In this document: positions 42,872-52,386 of the stretch, piece by piece
How positions within the stretch are numbered: position 1 is the stretch's first letter
Layout of the letters: the number at the start of each line of letters is the position of its first letter
From: Pseudobacter sp.
Lineage (GTDB): Bacteria > Bacteroidota > Bacteroidia > Chitinophagales > Chitinophagaceae
DNA: 64,000 nucleotides
NCBI GenBank assembly: GCA_017849455.1
Contig: JAFIGX010000010.1
Location: forward strand, 112,445 to 176,444
Direction of reading: 5' to 3'
Translations under genes and position numbers: made by a program
The notes under the pieces: model-generated
The model's database searches: none
What the model was told of the DNA's origin: nothing
The model's input: only the letters and a program-made list of their open reading frames with translations

Positions 42872-45800
42872 TATTGAATTTTTAAAAGCACCTGCACCCG
42901 GGTGCCGGCCGGTTTGTTATCAAGAATAAGATCGGTGATCACTACCGAGGCGTCGGATTCTTTGTTGAACAGTTTTACTCGATCACGGGTCATGTCCATT
43001 CCATAGGAGGCATTGTCGTGCCGCGTACCATTCTTTCCCGCCTGCCTTCCCACGCCATTGTCTTCAATGATGTATTCGATATGGTCTTCTTCCTTCGAGA
43101 TATTCACCGATAGTTTCCCATCATGCCCCGGCCTGCTGCGTAATCCATGCAGGATGGCATTTTCGATATAGGGTTGAACTATGAGCGGTGGCACTTTATA
43201 ATCATCCTGCAACAAACTGTCATCTGCATTGATCTCCACCTTGAATTTGTTTTCGTTGCGCAGTTGTTCCAACTCGATATACAGCTTCAATGTTTCCAGG
43301 TCTTTGGCGAGCGTGATGGTATTCTGTTTGGAGCTGTCGAGGATATTGCGGATGAGCCGGGCGAATTTGTTCAGGTATACGGTAGCGTGGTATTTGTCAT
43401 TGCTCTGGATCAGTGCGTCGATACTGTTGATGCAGTTGAAGATGAAATGAGGGTTCATCTGTGCCCGCAATGCCATCATTTCCGTTTCCGTGATCTTCTG
43501 TTTGAGCGCTGCCTCATTTCGGATATTGCCGATCCTTCTGCGCACCAGCCACCATGCCAGGGCGCCCATCGCCACAAGGCAGGCCGCGATGAACCATCCT
43601 GTTTGCCAGAATGCAGGCAGGATGGTGATATGCAGGCTCGTTACCTGTGGGCTCCAGTTGCCATTGCCATTGGCCGCTTTTACCGTGAACAGGTATTTGC
43701 CTGGCGGGAGCTTGGTATAACTGGCCGAATGCCGGTTGCCGCAATAGACCCAGTCGGGATCTATCCCTTTCAACTGATAGGCATAAACAGTTTTTGTAGT
43801 ATGCGAAAGGTTGAGGGCCGCGAACTCGATGGAGAAGAAGTTTTCGAGATGGCTGAGCCGGATATCTTTTTTGTACAGGAGGCTGGTATCGGTGGGATAG
43901 GGATTGTTCATGACACTGAAGGAGGTGATCACCGGGGCGGGGTTGAATTTCGATACAGGCACCGATGCGGGATTGAAATAGCTGAGCCCGTCGATGCCCC
44001 CGAAATACATGGTGCCATTGTTGGCGCGGTAACAACAGGCCGTATTGAATTCCATGCCCTGAAGGCCATAGTTGATATCGTAGTTGAAGAAGCGCCGGTT
44101 GCGGAGGTCGAAGCAGCTCAGTCCCTTGTTGGTGCTTAGCCATAGCCTCTTCTGTTCGTCTTGCAGGATGCCGTATACCACATCATTGGGCAGCCCGTCC
44201 CTGGATTGCCAGTTTTTCAGCACGCTGTCCTTGATACGGTCGTATTGCACCAGCCCGTTATCTGTGCCCAGCCAGAGATAGCGTTTATTTTCTTCAAAGA
44301 TATGCCGTATATTACGTGTATGGATATGCGGAATTGAAATAGGAGTGATGCTGTTGGCGGCAGGGTCGTATTTCAGTAGCCCCATTCCTTCGGTGCCCAT
44401 CCATACCAGTCCCTGCCCGTCTTCGAACATATATCTTACAACGATCTTGTTGCGCAGGACCAGACTGTCCCTGTCTACCCAGGGCAGCCATTGCTCATGT
44501 TCCAGGTCGAACTGGTAGAGGCCGCTGATGCCGCTTACCAGTAACCGGGGCGAGCCTTTCAGCTTGAGGAGGGTATATAAAAAGACTTTGTTGTTATCGC
44601 GGCCTACGGAATAAGAGATGAATTTCCTGTTGCCCGGTTTGCCGTTGAGGTCGAGCCGACAGAGGCCGCCCCAGGTGGCCAGCCAGAGGCGCTCACTATC
44701 ACCGGCAATGCCATACACGGTGTTGTGGGTAAGAGAACGGGGATCATTTTCCCGAAATGTCTGAAAGGTATTGGTGATGGTATTCCAACGGGCCACACCG
44801 CCATTCTGCGATCCGATATAGAGATTGGCATCACCGGTGCTGAAGAGACAGAACAGCATATTATCGCCCAGCGACAGGTTACTGCGATAGTCTTTGCGGA
44901 TGGTCTGGAAGATGGTATTGTACAGGTCGTATTTGGCGAAGCCGCCGCCGCTGAGGCCCGCCCAGATGATGCGCTGGCGGTCTTCATACAGGGAGAGCAC
45001 AAAATCTTTCTGGAGGGAGCCTGGTATGTTTTCGTGGTAACGGCAATTGATCAGTTCATCGTTGTGGCTCGAATAACGATAGAGCCCTTCATTGCGGGTG
45101 CCGATCCAGAGGTTATTCCGGCTGTCTTTCATCATGCACACGATGGCATTGATATGCCCGGGTACGGACCGGTTGCTATTGCGGTTCTCGAATGAACCTA
45201 CTGTCATTGTCTGCGGGTTCAATAAATAGATCCCGTGCTCAGCCGTACCGATCCACAATTGTTGCTGATAAAATACGATGTCACGGATCTTGATCTTGTT
45301 CATTTCATCGAGTGGCGAGAAAGGTATTTTATGAAAGAGGCCATTGGCTTCCGGGGAGTAGCGGTATACTTCTGTTTGACTGCAAAGCCAAAGCTGTCCT
45401 TTGTTGTCTTCCGTGATGCAGACCAGCCGGCCCCTCGTGTCTTCTTCCTGGAAAAATGAGGTAATGGTCTTGCTACGGGTGTTGAAGCGGAAAAGTCCGT
45501 CGTACTGGGTGATGATCCAGACATTGCCCGTATTGTCTTCAAACAGTCGGAGGATGTACAGCGAATCGAGTGAACAGGAACTGCCGGAGAAAGTGCTCAG
45601 CTTCCTGAAACGGCTGTTGAGGTTGTCGAATACGCAGAGACCGTTAGGTGTGCCTACCCAAAGCAGGCCGTCCCTGGTATTGAGTAAACTGGTGATCTGG
45701 CTGAAATAAGTGGAGGAATCCGGACTGATCTTCCGGTAGGTAGTGAATTCATAACCATCGAAGCGGTTGAGGCCCTCCTGCGTGCCCATCCAGAGGAACC

Positions 45801-45951
45801 CCCATTTGTCTTGCGTGATGGCATAACCGCTGTTCTGCGACAGGCCATTCTGTGAAGTGAAATGTTCAAAGTACAGGCCGGGGGATTGAGCTGATGACTG
45901 ATGCCAGTTCAACAAGAGAAGTACGACCAGGTATCGCCCCAGGTTTTTCAA
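42871..45951 (-). CDS. LytS/YehU-type sensor kinase with propeller sensor
   Basis: 1026 residues. Signal peptide (about 1-21), two seven-bladed Reg_prop beta-propellers in the periplasm (about 25-690; recurring G-L-W/V-W-x-G-T units), a Y_Y_Y domain (about 690-760), a membrane helix (about 770-795), then the His-kinase domain with phospho-accepting His835 in QMNPHFIFN, and the ATP-binding domain with EDNGVG. Pairs with the LytTR regulator encoded next. Unlike hybrid two-component systems of Bacteroides, the receiver is separate. The ligand is unknown. Confidence 0.93.
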   Translation of the reverse strand: MKNLGRYLVVLLLLNWHQSSAQSPGLYFEHFTSQNGLSQNSGYAITQDKWGFLWMGTQEGLNRFDGYEFTTYRKISPDSSTYFSQITSLLNTRDGLLWVGTPNGLCVFDNLNSRFRKLSTFSGSSCSLDSLYILRLFEDNTGNVWIITQYDGLFRFNTRSKTITSFFQEEDTRGRLVCITEDNKGQLWLCSQTEVYRYSPEANGLFHKIPFSPLDEMNKIKIRDIVFYQQQLWIGTAEHGIYLLNPQTMTVGSFENRNSNRSVPGHINAIVCMMKDSRNNLWIGTRNEGLYRYSSHNDELINCRYHENIPGSLQKDFVLSLYEDRQRIIWAGLSGGGFAKYDLYNTIFQTIRKDYRSNLSLGDNMLFCLFSTGDANLYIGSQNGGVARWNTITNTFQTFRENDPRSLTHNTVYGIAGDSERLWLATWGGLCRLDLNGKPGNRKFISYSVGRDNNKVFLYTLLKLKGSPRLLVSGISGLYQFDLEHEQWLPWVDRDSLVLRNKIVVRYMFEDGQGLVWMGTEGMGLLKYDPAANSITPISIPHIHTRNIRHIFEENKRYLWLGTDNGLVQYDRIKDSVLKNWQSRDGLPNDVVYGILQDEQKRLWLSTNKGLSCFDLRNRRFFNYDINYGLQGMEFNTACCYRANNGTMYFGGIDGLSYFNPASVPVSKFNPAPVITSFSVMNNPYPTDTSLLYKKDIRLSHLENFFSIEFAALNLSHTTKTVYAYQLKGIDPDWVYCGNRHSASYTKLPPGKYLFTVKAANGNGNWSPQVTSLHITILPAFWQTGWFIAACLVAMGALAWWLVRRRIGNIRNEAALKQKITETEMMALRAQMNPHFIFNCINSIDALIQSNDKYHATVYLNKFARLIRNILDSSKQNTITLAKDLETLKLYIELEQLRNENKFKVEINADDSLLQDDYKVPPLIVQPYIENAILHGLRSRPGHDGKLSVNISKEEDHIEYIIEDNGVGRQAGKNGTRHDNASYGMDMTRDRVKLFNKESDASVVITDLILDNKPAGTRVQVLLKIQ

Positions 45952-46036
45952 TCAGGGTTAATTTATTTTTCGAAGTTACTACTAAATAGCCGGTCCGGTT
46001 ACAGGGAATATACAACGTCGTTTAAAGGGGCCGTTA

Positions 46037-46540
46037 TTATTCTGGCAAATGATAATAGGCCCTAACTGTCTCATAGTCGCTGAAATTGATATTGGGCAGG
46101 CCATTATTCATATTACTCCTGCCTGTGCGGCCACCTGGCAGATCCGAATTCGCATAGATGCGTATCATCCTTATTTTGGAATAGATCTCTCCGGACCCGC
46201 TTACTTTGATGATGTAAAGGATTGTTTGTTCATCGCGGACTTCCAGGTTGACGCTGTATTGGCTTAGGTCGAAAATTCCTGGCCCGGGCAAGAAATACCA
46301 TCGCCCGACATTGGGATGGTACATATATACGAACCATTGTGATCTGTTTGCCGTGTCGGCTTTTACGTTAACCACCAATGCGTCTGTGACAGGGGGCTGG
46401 GTAAAGTCATGACTTCCAAAATTATACTGTACAACATTGGCATTGCCATCCTTCCCTGCTGCCCCGGTATCGCCTTTCTTGCAGGAAAAGAAGATCATAC
46501 AGGAGAGGAGCAGTACTGTTGATATGGAGCGTACAAGCAT
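46037..46540 (-). CDS. lipoprotein with short collagen-like segment
   Basis: 167 residues. Lipobox FFSCKKG (Cys about 20), followed by GDTGAAGKDGNAN, a short collagen-like GxY run common after lipid anchors in Bacteroidota, then a beta-rich domain of unknown family. No enzymatic motif. First of three small envelope proteins on this strand. Confidence 0.7.
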   Translation of the reverse strand: MLVRSISTVLLLSCMIFFSCKKGDTGAAGKDGNANVVQYNFGSHDFTQPPVTDALVVNVKADTANRSQWFVYMYHPNVGRWYFLPGPGIFDLSQYSVNLEVRDEQTILYIIKVSGSGEIYSKIRMIRIYANSDLPGGRTGRSNMNNGLPNINFSDYETVRAYYHLPE

Positions 46541-46588
46541 ATTTTTAAATTTTAAGTGCTAAAGGTTTAATATGCCAATGGTCAGCGT

Positions 46589-47104
46589 TTAGGGGTTATC
46601 CAGCTTGCGTAATGGTATATTCGTAAAGGTCCCGATTATATTGTATTCCTTACCGTCGCCTGTTTTTCTCGTACCGGAGAAATTGCCGCTGATCGACCGG
46701 CTGTTCATCTGCGTGATACGGAACTCGCCTTTTAATGGGGTCAGACTGGCAGGCATGCCATTCCCGTCATTATAGATATTGATGGTGGCTTTGCCCTTTT
46801 GATGGTCTTCATCCAGTAAATAATTACCGGTGCTCGTACTGCCGATATAGCCCATGAAGGAGTACCTGGTGTCCGGGCTGTTGAGCTCGATCATCAGCAT
46901 CTCGGTATCTGCCACAGCATTTGGGCTGGCGCTGCTGTACTCGGCCAGCACTTCCCCGTTTCGTTTAATGGTCACGGTGGATTGTGCGATCTGGGGGCGG
47001 GCGGGCGTGTCCTGAACAGGAGGGTCGGCCGGCCTGTCTTTATTATTGGTGCTACAAGCAATCAGAAGGGAGATAGCGCATACCCATGGTAGTATTTCTC
47101 TCAT
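46589..47104 (-). CDS. hypothetical lipoprotein
   Basis: 171 residues. Lipobox LIACSTN (Cys about 17), a Pro-rich spacer (about 24-38), then a beta-sandwich domain (VTIKRNGEVLAEYSS, GEFRITQMNSRSISGNFSG) typical of Bacteroidota DUF6252-like lipoproteins. Function unknown; same strand as its neighbours, gaps of about 50 and 33 bases. Confidence 0.68.
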   Translation of the reverse strand: MREILPWVCAISLLIACSTNNKDRPADPPVQDTPARPQIAQSTVTIKRNGEVLAEYSSASPNAVADTEMLMIELNSPDTRYSFMGYIGSTSTGNYLLDEDHQKGKATINIYNDGNGMPASLTPLKGEFRITQMNSRSISGNFSGTRKTGDGKEYNIIGTFTNIPLRKLDNP

Positions 47105-47137
47105 ACGAGCGTATTCTGTTTGGTCTTCCTGCCTCGT

Positions 47138-47647
47138 TTATTTTCCAACGGGCCTGAATTCCCATTGGCTTTGCTTGCTGCCGCCTGTATTGCTGAAGCG
47201 CAGCTCTTTGTCGGACCCCCAGGGATGCAGGGCATTACCATTCTGGTGAACGCTCCGGATGAACCAGGTAGTGGCGCTGGCGGAATCGATCGAATACAGG
47301 TGAAAGGCCGGGTCGGGCAGGTTGAGGATGGGCGTATGGTCCCTTACGGTAGGATGGGGTTGCAGGAGCAGATCGGAATGCCCTTCCAACTGGATAGCAT
47401 ACTGTTTCCCTTTCTGTATTACTTTCCATTGCTGCAATCCATCACGGGTAAAATCCTGGAGGAAGATATTTTGTCCGGCTGATCCCATCCCTGGCGTCAG
47501 TGCCTCTGAAGTGGACGAGTTGATAATATAATAAGTGCCCGGGGCCAGTTTCTTGATCTTTGGCAAAGCCCCTTTTGTTTTCTGGGCAAACCCCAACAAG
47601 CCCCATACGCAAAGGAGGGTGGTAAGCAGAAAGGTTATTTTACGCAT
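47138..47647 (-). CDS. secreted ricin-type beta-trefoil protein
   Basis: 169 residues from ATG 47647 (MRKITFLLTTLLCVWG), which starts the signal peptide; upstream codons to 47743 are not conserved-looking. The mature part shows repeats of the RICIN kind (GTYYIINSSTSEALT, QQWKVIQKGKQYAIQ, SQWEFRPVG), each with a QxW-type end. It may bind carbohydrate; no catalytic domain is attached. Confidence 0.65.
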   Translation of the reverse strand: MRKITFLLTTLLCVWGLLGFAQKTKGALPKIKKLAPGTYYIINSSTSEALTPGMGSAGQNIFLQDFTRDGLQQWKVIQKGKQYAIQLEGHSDLLLQPHPTVRDHTPILNLPDPAFHLYSIDSASATTWFIRSVHQNGNALHPWGSDKELRFSNTGGSKQSQWEFRPVGK

Positions 47648-47772
47648 AACATAAAATTTAACAAAGTTTCCATGCGAATGGTCGTGTAAAAAAGACCGAA
47701 TGAGCCAATCACAGGATTGAGTGAGCCATTGGAGTCCTTTCACAAACCTCCCGGACCGTTTCGTGAATATTT

Positions 47773-47803
47773 TTTGAGGTTGGCATTGTACTGATTACTT
47801 TTG
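47773..47803 (+). promoter_or_regulatory. promoter of the threonine dehydrogenase gene
   Basis: TTTG (47773-47776), exactly 19 bases, TACTTTTG (47796-47803). Confidence 0.85.
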
Positions 47804-47854
47804 GTGCCCGTTCAGGTGAACCTATCAATCAAAAAAGTCCGAACTGTTTAAACT

Positions 47855-48805
47855 ATGATCAGAGAAAGAATATTGGTGATCGGTGCTTCCGGCCAGATCG
47901 GCGTGGAACTTACACTGGCCCTTCGTAAGATCTATGGCAATAACAATGTAGTGGCTTCAGACCTTCGTGAAGAGAATGAACTGCTGAAAGGAACAGGTCC
48001 CTATGTAAGCCTGGATGTGATGAACAAGGAAATGTTGCACGTACAGGTGATCCGCCAGAGCATTACGCAGATCTATCTGCTGGCGGCCATCCTTTCGGCC
48101 ACCGGCGAAAAAAATCCCAACCTGGCCTGGAACCTGAATATGCAGGGCCTCCTGAATGTGCTGGACATTGCCCGTGAGGAAAAGATCTACAAAGTATATT
48201 GGCCCAGCAGCATCGCTGTTTTCGGCCCCACTTCTCCCAAAAAGAACTGCCCGCAACAAACCATCATAGAACCGATCACCGTGTATGGGATCAGTAAATA
48301 TGCCGGGGAATTCTGGTGCAATTACTATCACCAGCGTTTCGGCGTAGACGTTAGAAGTATCCGTTATCCCGGCCTGATCAGTTATAAATCGGCTCCCGGT
48401 GGCGGCACTACCGACTATTCGGTAGAGATCTTTCACGATGCCCTGGAAGAGAAAAAATATACCTGTTTCCTGCAGGAGAACACCTACCTGCCTATGATGT
48501 ATATGCCGGATGCGATCAGGGGCACCATCGAACTCATGGAAGCACCTGCCAGCAAGATCACGGTACGTCATTCCTATAATCTTTCCGGGATGAGTTTTTC
48601 CCCTAAAGAGCTGGCCGGGGAGATCAAAAAACATATCCCGGAATTCCATATCGATTATAAGCCCGACTACCGTCAGGCCATTGCCGATAGCTGGCCGGAA
48701 AGCATCGATGATTCGGTGGCCAGGCGCGACTGGGGATGGAAGAATGAATTCGACCTGCCCGGGATGACGGCCGATATGCTGGAGAATCTTGGTGTTGCGA
48801 GCTAA
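47855..48805 (+). CDS. L-threonine 3-dehydrogenase, extended-SDR type
   Basis: 316 residues. Rossmann motif G-A-S-G-Q-I-G (10-16), catalytic Tyr144 and Lys148 (YGISK), and the length typical of the SDR-type threonine dehydrogenase rather than the zinc type. It oxidises L-threonine to 2-amino-3-ketobutyrate with NAD+, for conversion to glycine. No kbl gene is adjacent. Confidence 0.88.
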   Translation: MIRERILVIGASGQIGVELTLALRKIYGNNNVVASDLREENELLKGTGPYVSLDVMNKEMLHVQVIRQSITQIYLLAAILSATGEKNPNLAWNLNMQGLLNVLDIAREEKIYKVYWPSSIAVFGPTSPKKNCPQQTIIEPITVYGISKYAGEFWCNYYHQRFGVDVRSIRYPGLISYKSAPGGGTTDYSVEIFHDALEEKKYTCFLQENTYLPMMYMPDAIRGTIELMEAPASKITVRHSYNLSGMSFSPKELAGEIKKHIPEFHIDYKPDYRQAIADSWPESIDDSVARRDWGWKNEFDLPGMTADMLENLGVAS

Positions 48806-48818
48806 ATAGTTGATTATT

Positions 48819-48921
48819 AAATTGGTTGACAAGTTGATAGGTTGAAAAGTTAATAAGGGAACCTCCGGGATTTGGAGACCTCCTTATCAACCTGTTAACC
48901 TATCAACTTGTCAACCAATTT
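48819..48921. repeat. octamer-arm inverted repeat, family A, copy 4
   Basis: Left units GTTGACAA, GTTGATAG, GTTGAAAA, GTTAATAA; the outer 25 bases of both arms match exactly. The loop CTCCGGGATTTGGAG follows the family pattern. The right arm ends three bases before the TACCTTTG -7 box (48924-48931) of the next gene, and could affect its transcription. Confidence 0.88.
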
Positions 48922-48938
48922 CGTACCTTTGCATCGTC

Positions 48939-49112
48939 ATGGGTAAAAAGACAACCATACCTGCCAGTTCGAACTCCAAAGGGGCCTCCATCTTCAGGAA
49001 AATGCTTGAAGACAAGAAGGCTATTCATGAACATCTCAAAAAGGGCGGAAAAATTTCTGACTTAAAAGGCAAGTTCAATTTTGTTAAGCCCATATCCCCT
49101 TCAGGAAAATAA
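48939..49112 (+). CDS. small basic protein upstream of DUF6169
   Basis: 57 residues, rich in Lys and without membrane segment: MGKKTTIPASSNSK at the start, helical RKMLEDKKAIHEHLKKGG, then KISDLKGKFNFVKPISP. A TACCTTTG -7 box lies at 48924-48931, so the transcript begins very close to the ATG. It overlaps the DUF6169 gene by 32 bases in another frame. I do not recognise a family by name; the arrangement of short peptide plus DUF6169 is one I recall from related genomes, possibly a toxin-antitoxin-like pair (inference). Confidence 0.65.
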   Translation: MGKKTTIPASSNSKGASIFRKMLEDKKAIHEHLKKGGKISDLKGKFNFVKPISPSGK

Positions 49113-49563
49113 TGAATACTCATACGAGTTCGTAACGGACCAGGGTATCCGATACCTGATCTTTTTCCTGGATTACAGCATTATTTTCTCCGACTATCCC
49201 CATATCGCCTCCAATGTATATATGTTCAATATCGATGTGCTCGACGGCAATCCCGACGATGGCATAGGCGATGAAAAGATCGGCCTCACCGTATTACAGG
49301 TGTTCAACGATTTTTTTAAGAAGGTACGCAATGTGGCCGTTTATATCTGCGACAGCTCCGACGACCGGCAACTGGCACGCAAAAGGAAATTCGATCTCTG
49401 GTTCTGGAAATACAATGACGGCTCCCTGCTCAAGGAAGATGGTATTGCCGTGGTGGACGGACAGCTCATCTACAATGCCATGCTGCTCCATAAAGAAAAT
49501 GATCAACTGGTCGAGATCATCCTGGCCTACCAGGAGCTGAATGAAAGATCTACCGCCAAATAA
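49081..49563 (+). CDS. DUF6169 protein
   Basis: About 160 residues; the family segment starts YSYEFVTDQGIRYLIFFLDY and includes FFKKVRNVAVYICDSSDDRQLARKRKFDLWF in parts. No ATG is available near the beginning, so TTG at 49081 is used; the ATG at 49112 in the TAATG junction is in another frame and closes after seven codons. The region reads through the end of the preceding small gene, suggesting translational coupling. Function unknown. Confidence 0.75.
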   Translation: MLSPYPLQENNEYSYEFVTDQGIRYLIFFLDYSIIFSDYPHIASNVYMFNIDVLDGNPDDGIGDEKIGLTVLQVFNDFFKKVRNVAVYICDSSDDRQLARKRKFDLWFWKYNDGSLLKEDGIAVVDGQLIYNAMLLHKENDQLVEIILAYQELNERSTAK

Positions 49564-49669
49564 TTCCACTTTCTCCATTACATTTATTCCCTATTTTTCA
49601 CATAGAATTAGAACGGCTATTGTTCCAGGCTTTACAAAGAGCCACGACCAGCCATAAACGACCCAACGT

Positions 49670-52243
49670 ATGACAAGATCAGTCTGCTTTTTCCTTTGCT
49701 GCTTCCTCACCGTAGCATCGTGCTTTGCACAAAAAAAGTCCATACCATTCAACCAGCAGGCGGTCCGCATTTCCTGGGAAATGTTGGAGAACAGTTACCA
49801 GGGGCAGTCACAGTTCCTCTCTGCCTTCGTATTCACGAATACCGGCAAAACAGCCCTGCCTGCAAAGGGATGGTCGCTCTACTTCAATATTGCGAGAGCC
49901 GTGAAGCCTTCTTCCGTAACAGGCCATTGTTCCATCACCTCCATCAATGGCGATCTCTATAAACTGGCCCCGGCAGCGGGTTTCGAAGGACTGCCGCCAG
50001 GCGCTTCCCATAGGGTCGAATTCGTGTCCAGCGATTGGGCCGTGAATTATACCGACGCCCCGATGGGATTGTTCTGGGTACTTGACAACGATCCTTCGCG
50101 GGCCTATGCGAGCACCAATTACCAGGTCATTCCATCTACTACTGCCAAACAATATATGCGCTCTGCGGGAGACAGGATTCATTTTACCGCCCCGGCGGAG
50201 ATCTTTGATCAGAACAAGAATATCGGCGATCTTCCGGCAGAACGGTTGCCCAAAATATTTCCCACTCCTTCCGAATACCGGGAAACAGGAGAAAGCTTTA
50301 CGCTGACACGGAATATTGTCATCGCGAGCGATGCTTCCTTTCTTGCCGAAGCGCAGTACCTGGCCGATGAGCTGGCAAAAATAACCGGCAGTCGACTCAC
50401 CGTTACCGGCCCTGCTGCTGCAAGCCCTTCCATCATGCTTCATAAAAGTGAGGCAGCGCCAGAAGCGTATGAATTATTGGTGCTGCCGAATTCAATAGTG
50501 ATCAATGCCGGCAGCAATGCAGGGATATTTTTTGGGATACAATCACTCAAATCACTATTACCTCCCGATGCATGGCGGGCAGTTACTCCTTCGGTGAACA
50601 TCCCGGGTGTTGCAGTGAAAGATGCCCCCCGCTTCGGTTACAGGGCCTTCCTGCTGGATGTGGGCAGGAATTTTCAACCGAAAGAACAGGTCCTTAAAAC
50701 GCTCGACCTGCTCTCACTGTATAAGCTGAATGTTTTTCATTTCCATTTCAATGAAGACGAAGGATGGAGGATCGAAATGCCTTCGCTTCCCGAACTCACT
50801 ACCATTGGCAGTAAACGCGGTTACCCGATCGATGAAAGCCGGCAATTGATGCCTTCATTTGGGTCGGGCCCTGATGCCAGCCGGTCGAGGGGAAGCGGCC
50901 ATTATTCCAGGGCTGAATTCATCGAAATACTCCGTTATGCCACTGCCCGTCATATCACCGTTATTCCCGAGATCGAAACACCAGGCCATGCGAGAGCTGC
51001 CGTGGTATCCATGAAGGCCCGTTATGAGCGTTTGATGAAGGAAGGCAAAAAAAGCGAAGCCGAACAATATGTATTGCACGATCCTGCCGACCGGTCCGTT
51101 TATCGTTCCGTGCAGGGATGGCGTGATAATGTGATGAATGTAGCTTTGCCATCTACCTATCGTTTCCTCGATAGAGTATTCGATGATCTGCAGGCCATGT
51201 ATAAAGAGGCCAATGCGCCGCTCAACACCATTCATGTGGACGGCGATGAAGTGCCTGCCGGTGTTTGGGAAGGTTCACCGGCCTGCCAGGAACTGATGAA
51301 GAACAATCCGGCCATCAAAACCACGGACGACCTCTGGTATTATTATTATGGTAAGGTGAACGAACTACTGAAAGCGAGAGGGCTTACCTTATACGGATGG
51401 GAAGAAGCCGGTATGCGCAAGACCCTGCTCGATGGCAGCCGGCATGCCATTCCCAATCCCGATTTCGTGAACCAGGGCATGCAACTGGATGTATGGAACA
51501 ACGTACTGGGCTGGGGCGCTGAAGACCTGGCCTACAGGCTGGCCAATGCGGGATATAAAGTGGTGCTCTCTCCCGTGAGCAATCTGTATTTCGATATGGC
51601 CTATACAAAATCGTTCGACGAGCCCGGTTATTACTGGGGCGGCTATTCGGATATCGACAAGCCCTGGTATTATGTCCCGTTCGATTATTACAGGAACTCG
51701 AAGATCGACAGGATGGGCAATGCCCTCACACCGGATTTTTTTGTTGGGAAAGACCGGCTCACCGATTATGGCAAACAGCATATTGCGGGTATCCAGGGAT
51801 TGTTATGGAGTGAGACCATCACGAGTGAAAAGCAGATGGAATATATGCTGTTGCCGAAATTGCTGAGCCTGGCGGAGCGGGCATGGGCGGCTGATCCGGC
51901 CTGGGCAACGGAAAAAGACCCGGCAAAAGCGGAGGGGGCGTACAGGCAGGACTGGTCGCAGTTCCTGAATGTTTTGGGTAAGCGGGAGCTTCCCCGGCTG
52001 GATCATTATGCTGGCGGATTTCAATACCGCATCCCACCGGCAGGCGCTATCGTGGAAAATGGAGCAGTGAAAGTAAATGTCCAGATCCCCGGTCTTATTA
52101 TACGCTATACCACCAATGGGTCAGGACCTACCCTGCAAAGTAAGGTCTATACTTCACCTATAACCGAAAAAGGCACCGTGAAACTGAGAGTGTTCAATGA
52201 GGCTGGCAGAGGCGGTAAGGTGACGGAAATAGTGAATTATTAA
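49670..52243 (+). CDS. GH20 beta-N-acetylhexosaminidase
   Basis: 857 residues. Signal peptide (about 1-21, CFAQ), CHB_HEX carbohydrate-binding domain (about 30-165), GH20b domain (about 195-315), catalytic TIM barrel (about 320-790) with FHFHFNEDEGWRIE, and the acid/base pair Asp526-Glu527 in HVDGDEVPAG, and a C-terminal chitobiase-type domain (about 790-857). Removes terminal GlcNAc from chitin oligomers or glycans. The usual H-x-G-G-D-E motif reads H-V-D-G-D-E here; the catalytic pair is intact. It probably acts with the GH18 enzyme at 28.8 kb. Confidence 0.93.
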   Translation: MTRSVCFFLCCFLTVASCFAQKKSIPFNQQAVRISWEMLENSYQGQSQFLSAFVFTNTGKTALPAKGWSLYFNIARAVKPSSVTGHCSITSINGDLYKLAPAAGFEGLPPGASHRVEFVSSDWAVNYTDAPMGLFWVLDNDPSRAYASTNYQVIPSTTAKQYMRSAGDRIHFTAPAEIFDQNKNIGDLPAERLPKIFPTPSEYRETGESFTLTRNIVIASDASFLAEAQYLADELAKITGSRLTVTGPAAASPSIMLHKSEAAPEAYELLVLPNSIVINAGSNAGIFFGIQSLKSLLPPDAWRAVTPSVNIPGVAVKDAPRFGYRAFLLDVGRNFQPKEQVLKTLDLLSLYKLNVFHFHFNEDEGWRIEMPSLPELTTIGSKRGYPIDESRQLMPSFGSGPDASRSRGSGHYSRAEFIEILRYATARHITVIPEIETPGHARAAVVSMKARYERLMKEGKKSEAEQYVLHDPADRSVYRSVQGWRDNVMNVALPSTYRFLDRVFDDLQAMYKEANAPLNTIHVDGDEVPAGVWEGSPACQELMKNNPAIKTTDDLWYYYYGKVNELLKARGLTLYGWEEAGMRKTLLDGSRHAIPNPDFVNQGMQLDVWNNVLGWGAEDLAYRLANAGYKVVLSPVSNLYFDMAYTKSFDEPGYYWGGYSDIDKPWYYVPFDYYRNSKIDRMGNALTPDFFVGKDRLTDYGKQHIAGIQGLLWSETITSEKQMEYMLLPKLLSLAERAWAADPAWATEKDPAKAEGAYRQDWSQFLNVLGKRELPRLDHYAGGFQYRIPPAGAIVENGAVKVNVQIPGLIIRYTTNGSGPTLQSKVYTSPITEKGTVKLRVFNEAGRGGKVTEIVNY

Positions 52244-52244
52244 T

Positions 52245-52386
52245 AGTTAACGGGTTAACGGGTTGATAGGTTGACAAGTTGATAGGTTAACTGGTTGACA
52301 GGTTTACAAGGAAGTCTCTGAAATTCGGGGAGCCACTTATCAACCTGTCAACATCTCAACTTGTCAACCTATCAACTTGTCAACAT
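52245..52386. repeat. octamer-arm inverted repeat, family A, copy 5
   Basis: Longest copy: eight left units (GTTAACGG twice, then GTTGATAG, GTTGACAA, GTTGATAG, GTTAACTG, GTTGACAG, GTTTACAA) then GGAAGT, and six complementary units on the right. It spans nearly the whole gap between convergent GH20 and DUF1080 genes and reaches the TGA stop of DUF1080. Confidence 0.92.

Noticed and set aside
43147..44139. 330-codon open frame antisense to the sensor kinase (+ strand)
   Set aside because: Lies opposite the kinase domain; no signal, domain or promoter.
52245..52386. Possible CRISPR array (regular units)
   Set aside because: Units are 8 nt without spacers and mirrored in the opposite arm; no cas genes in the window.
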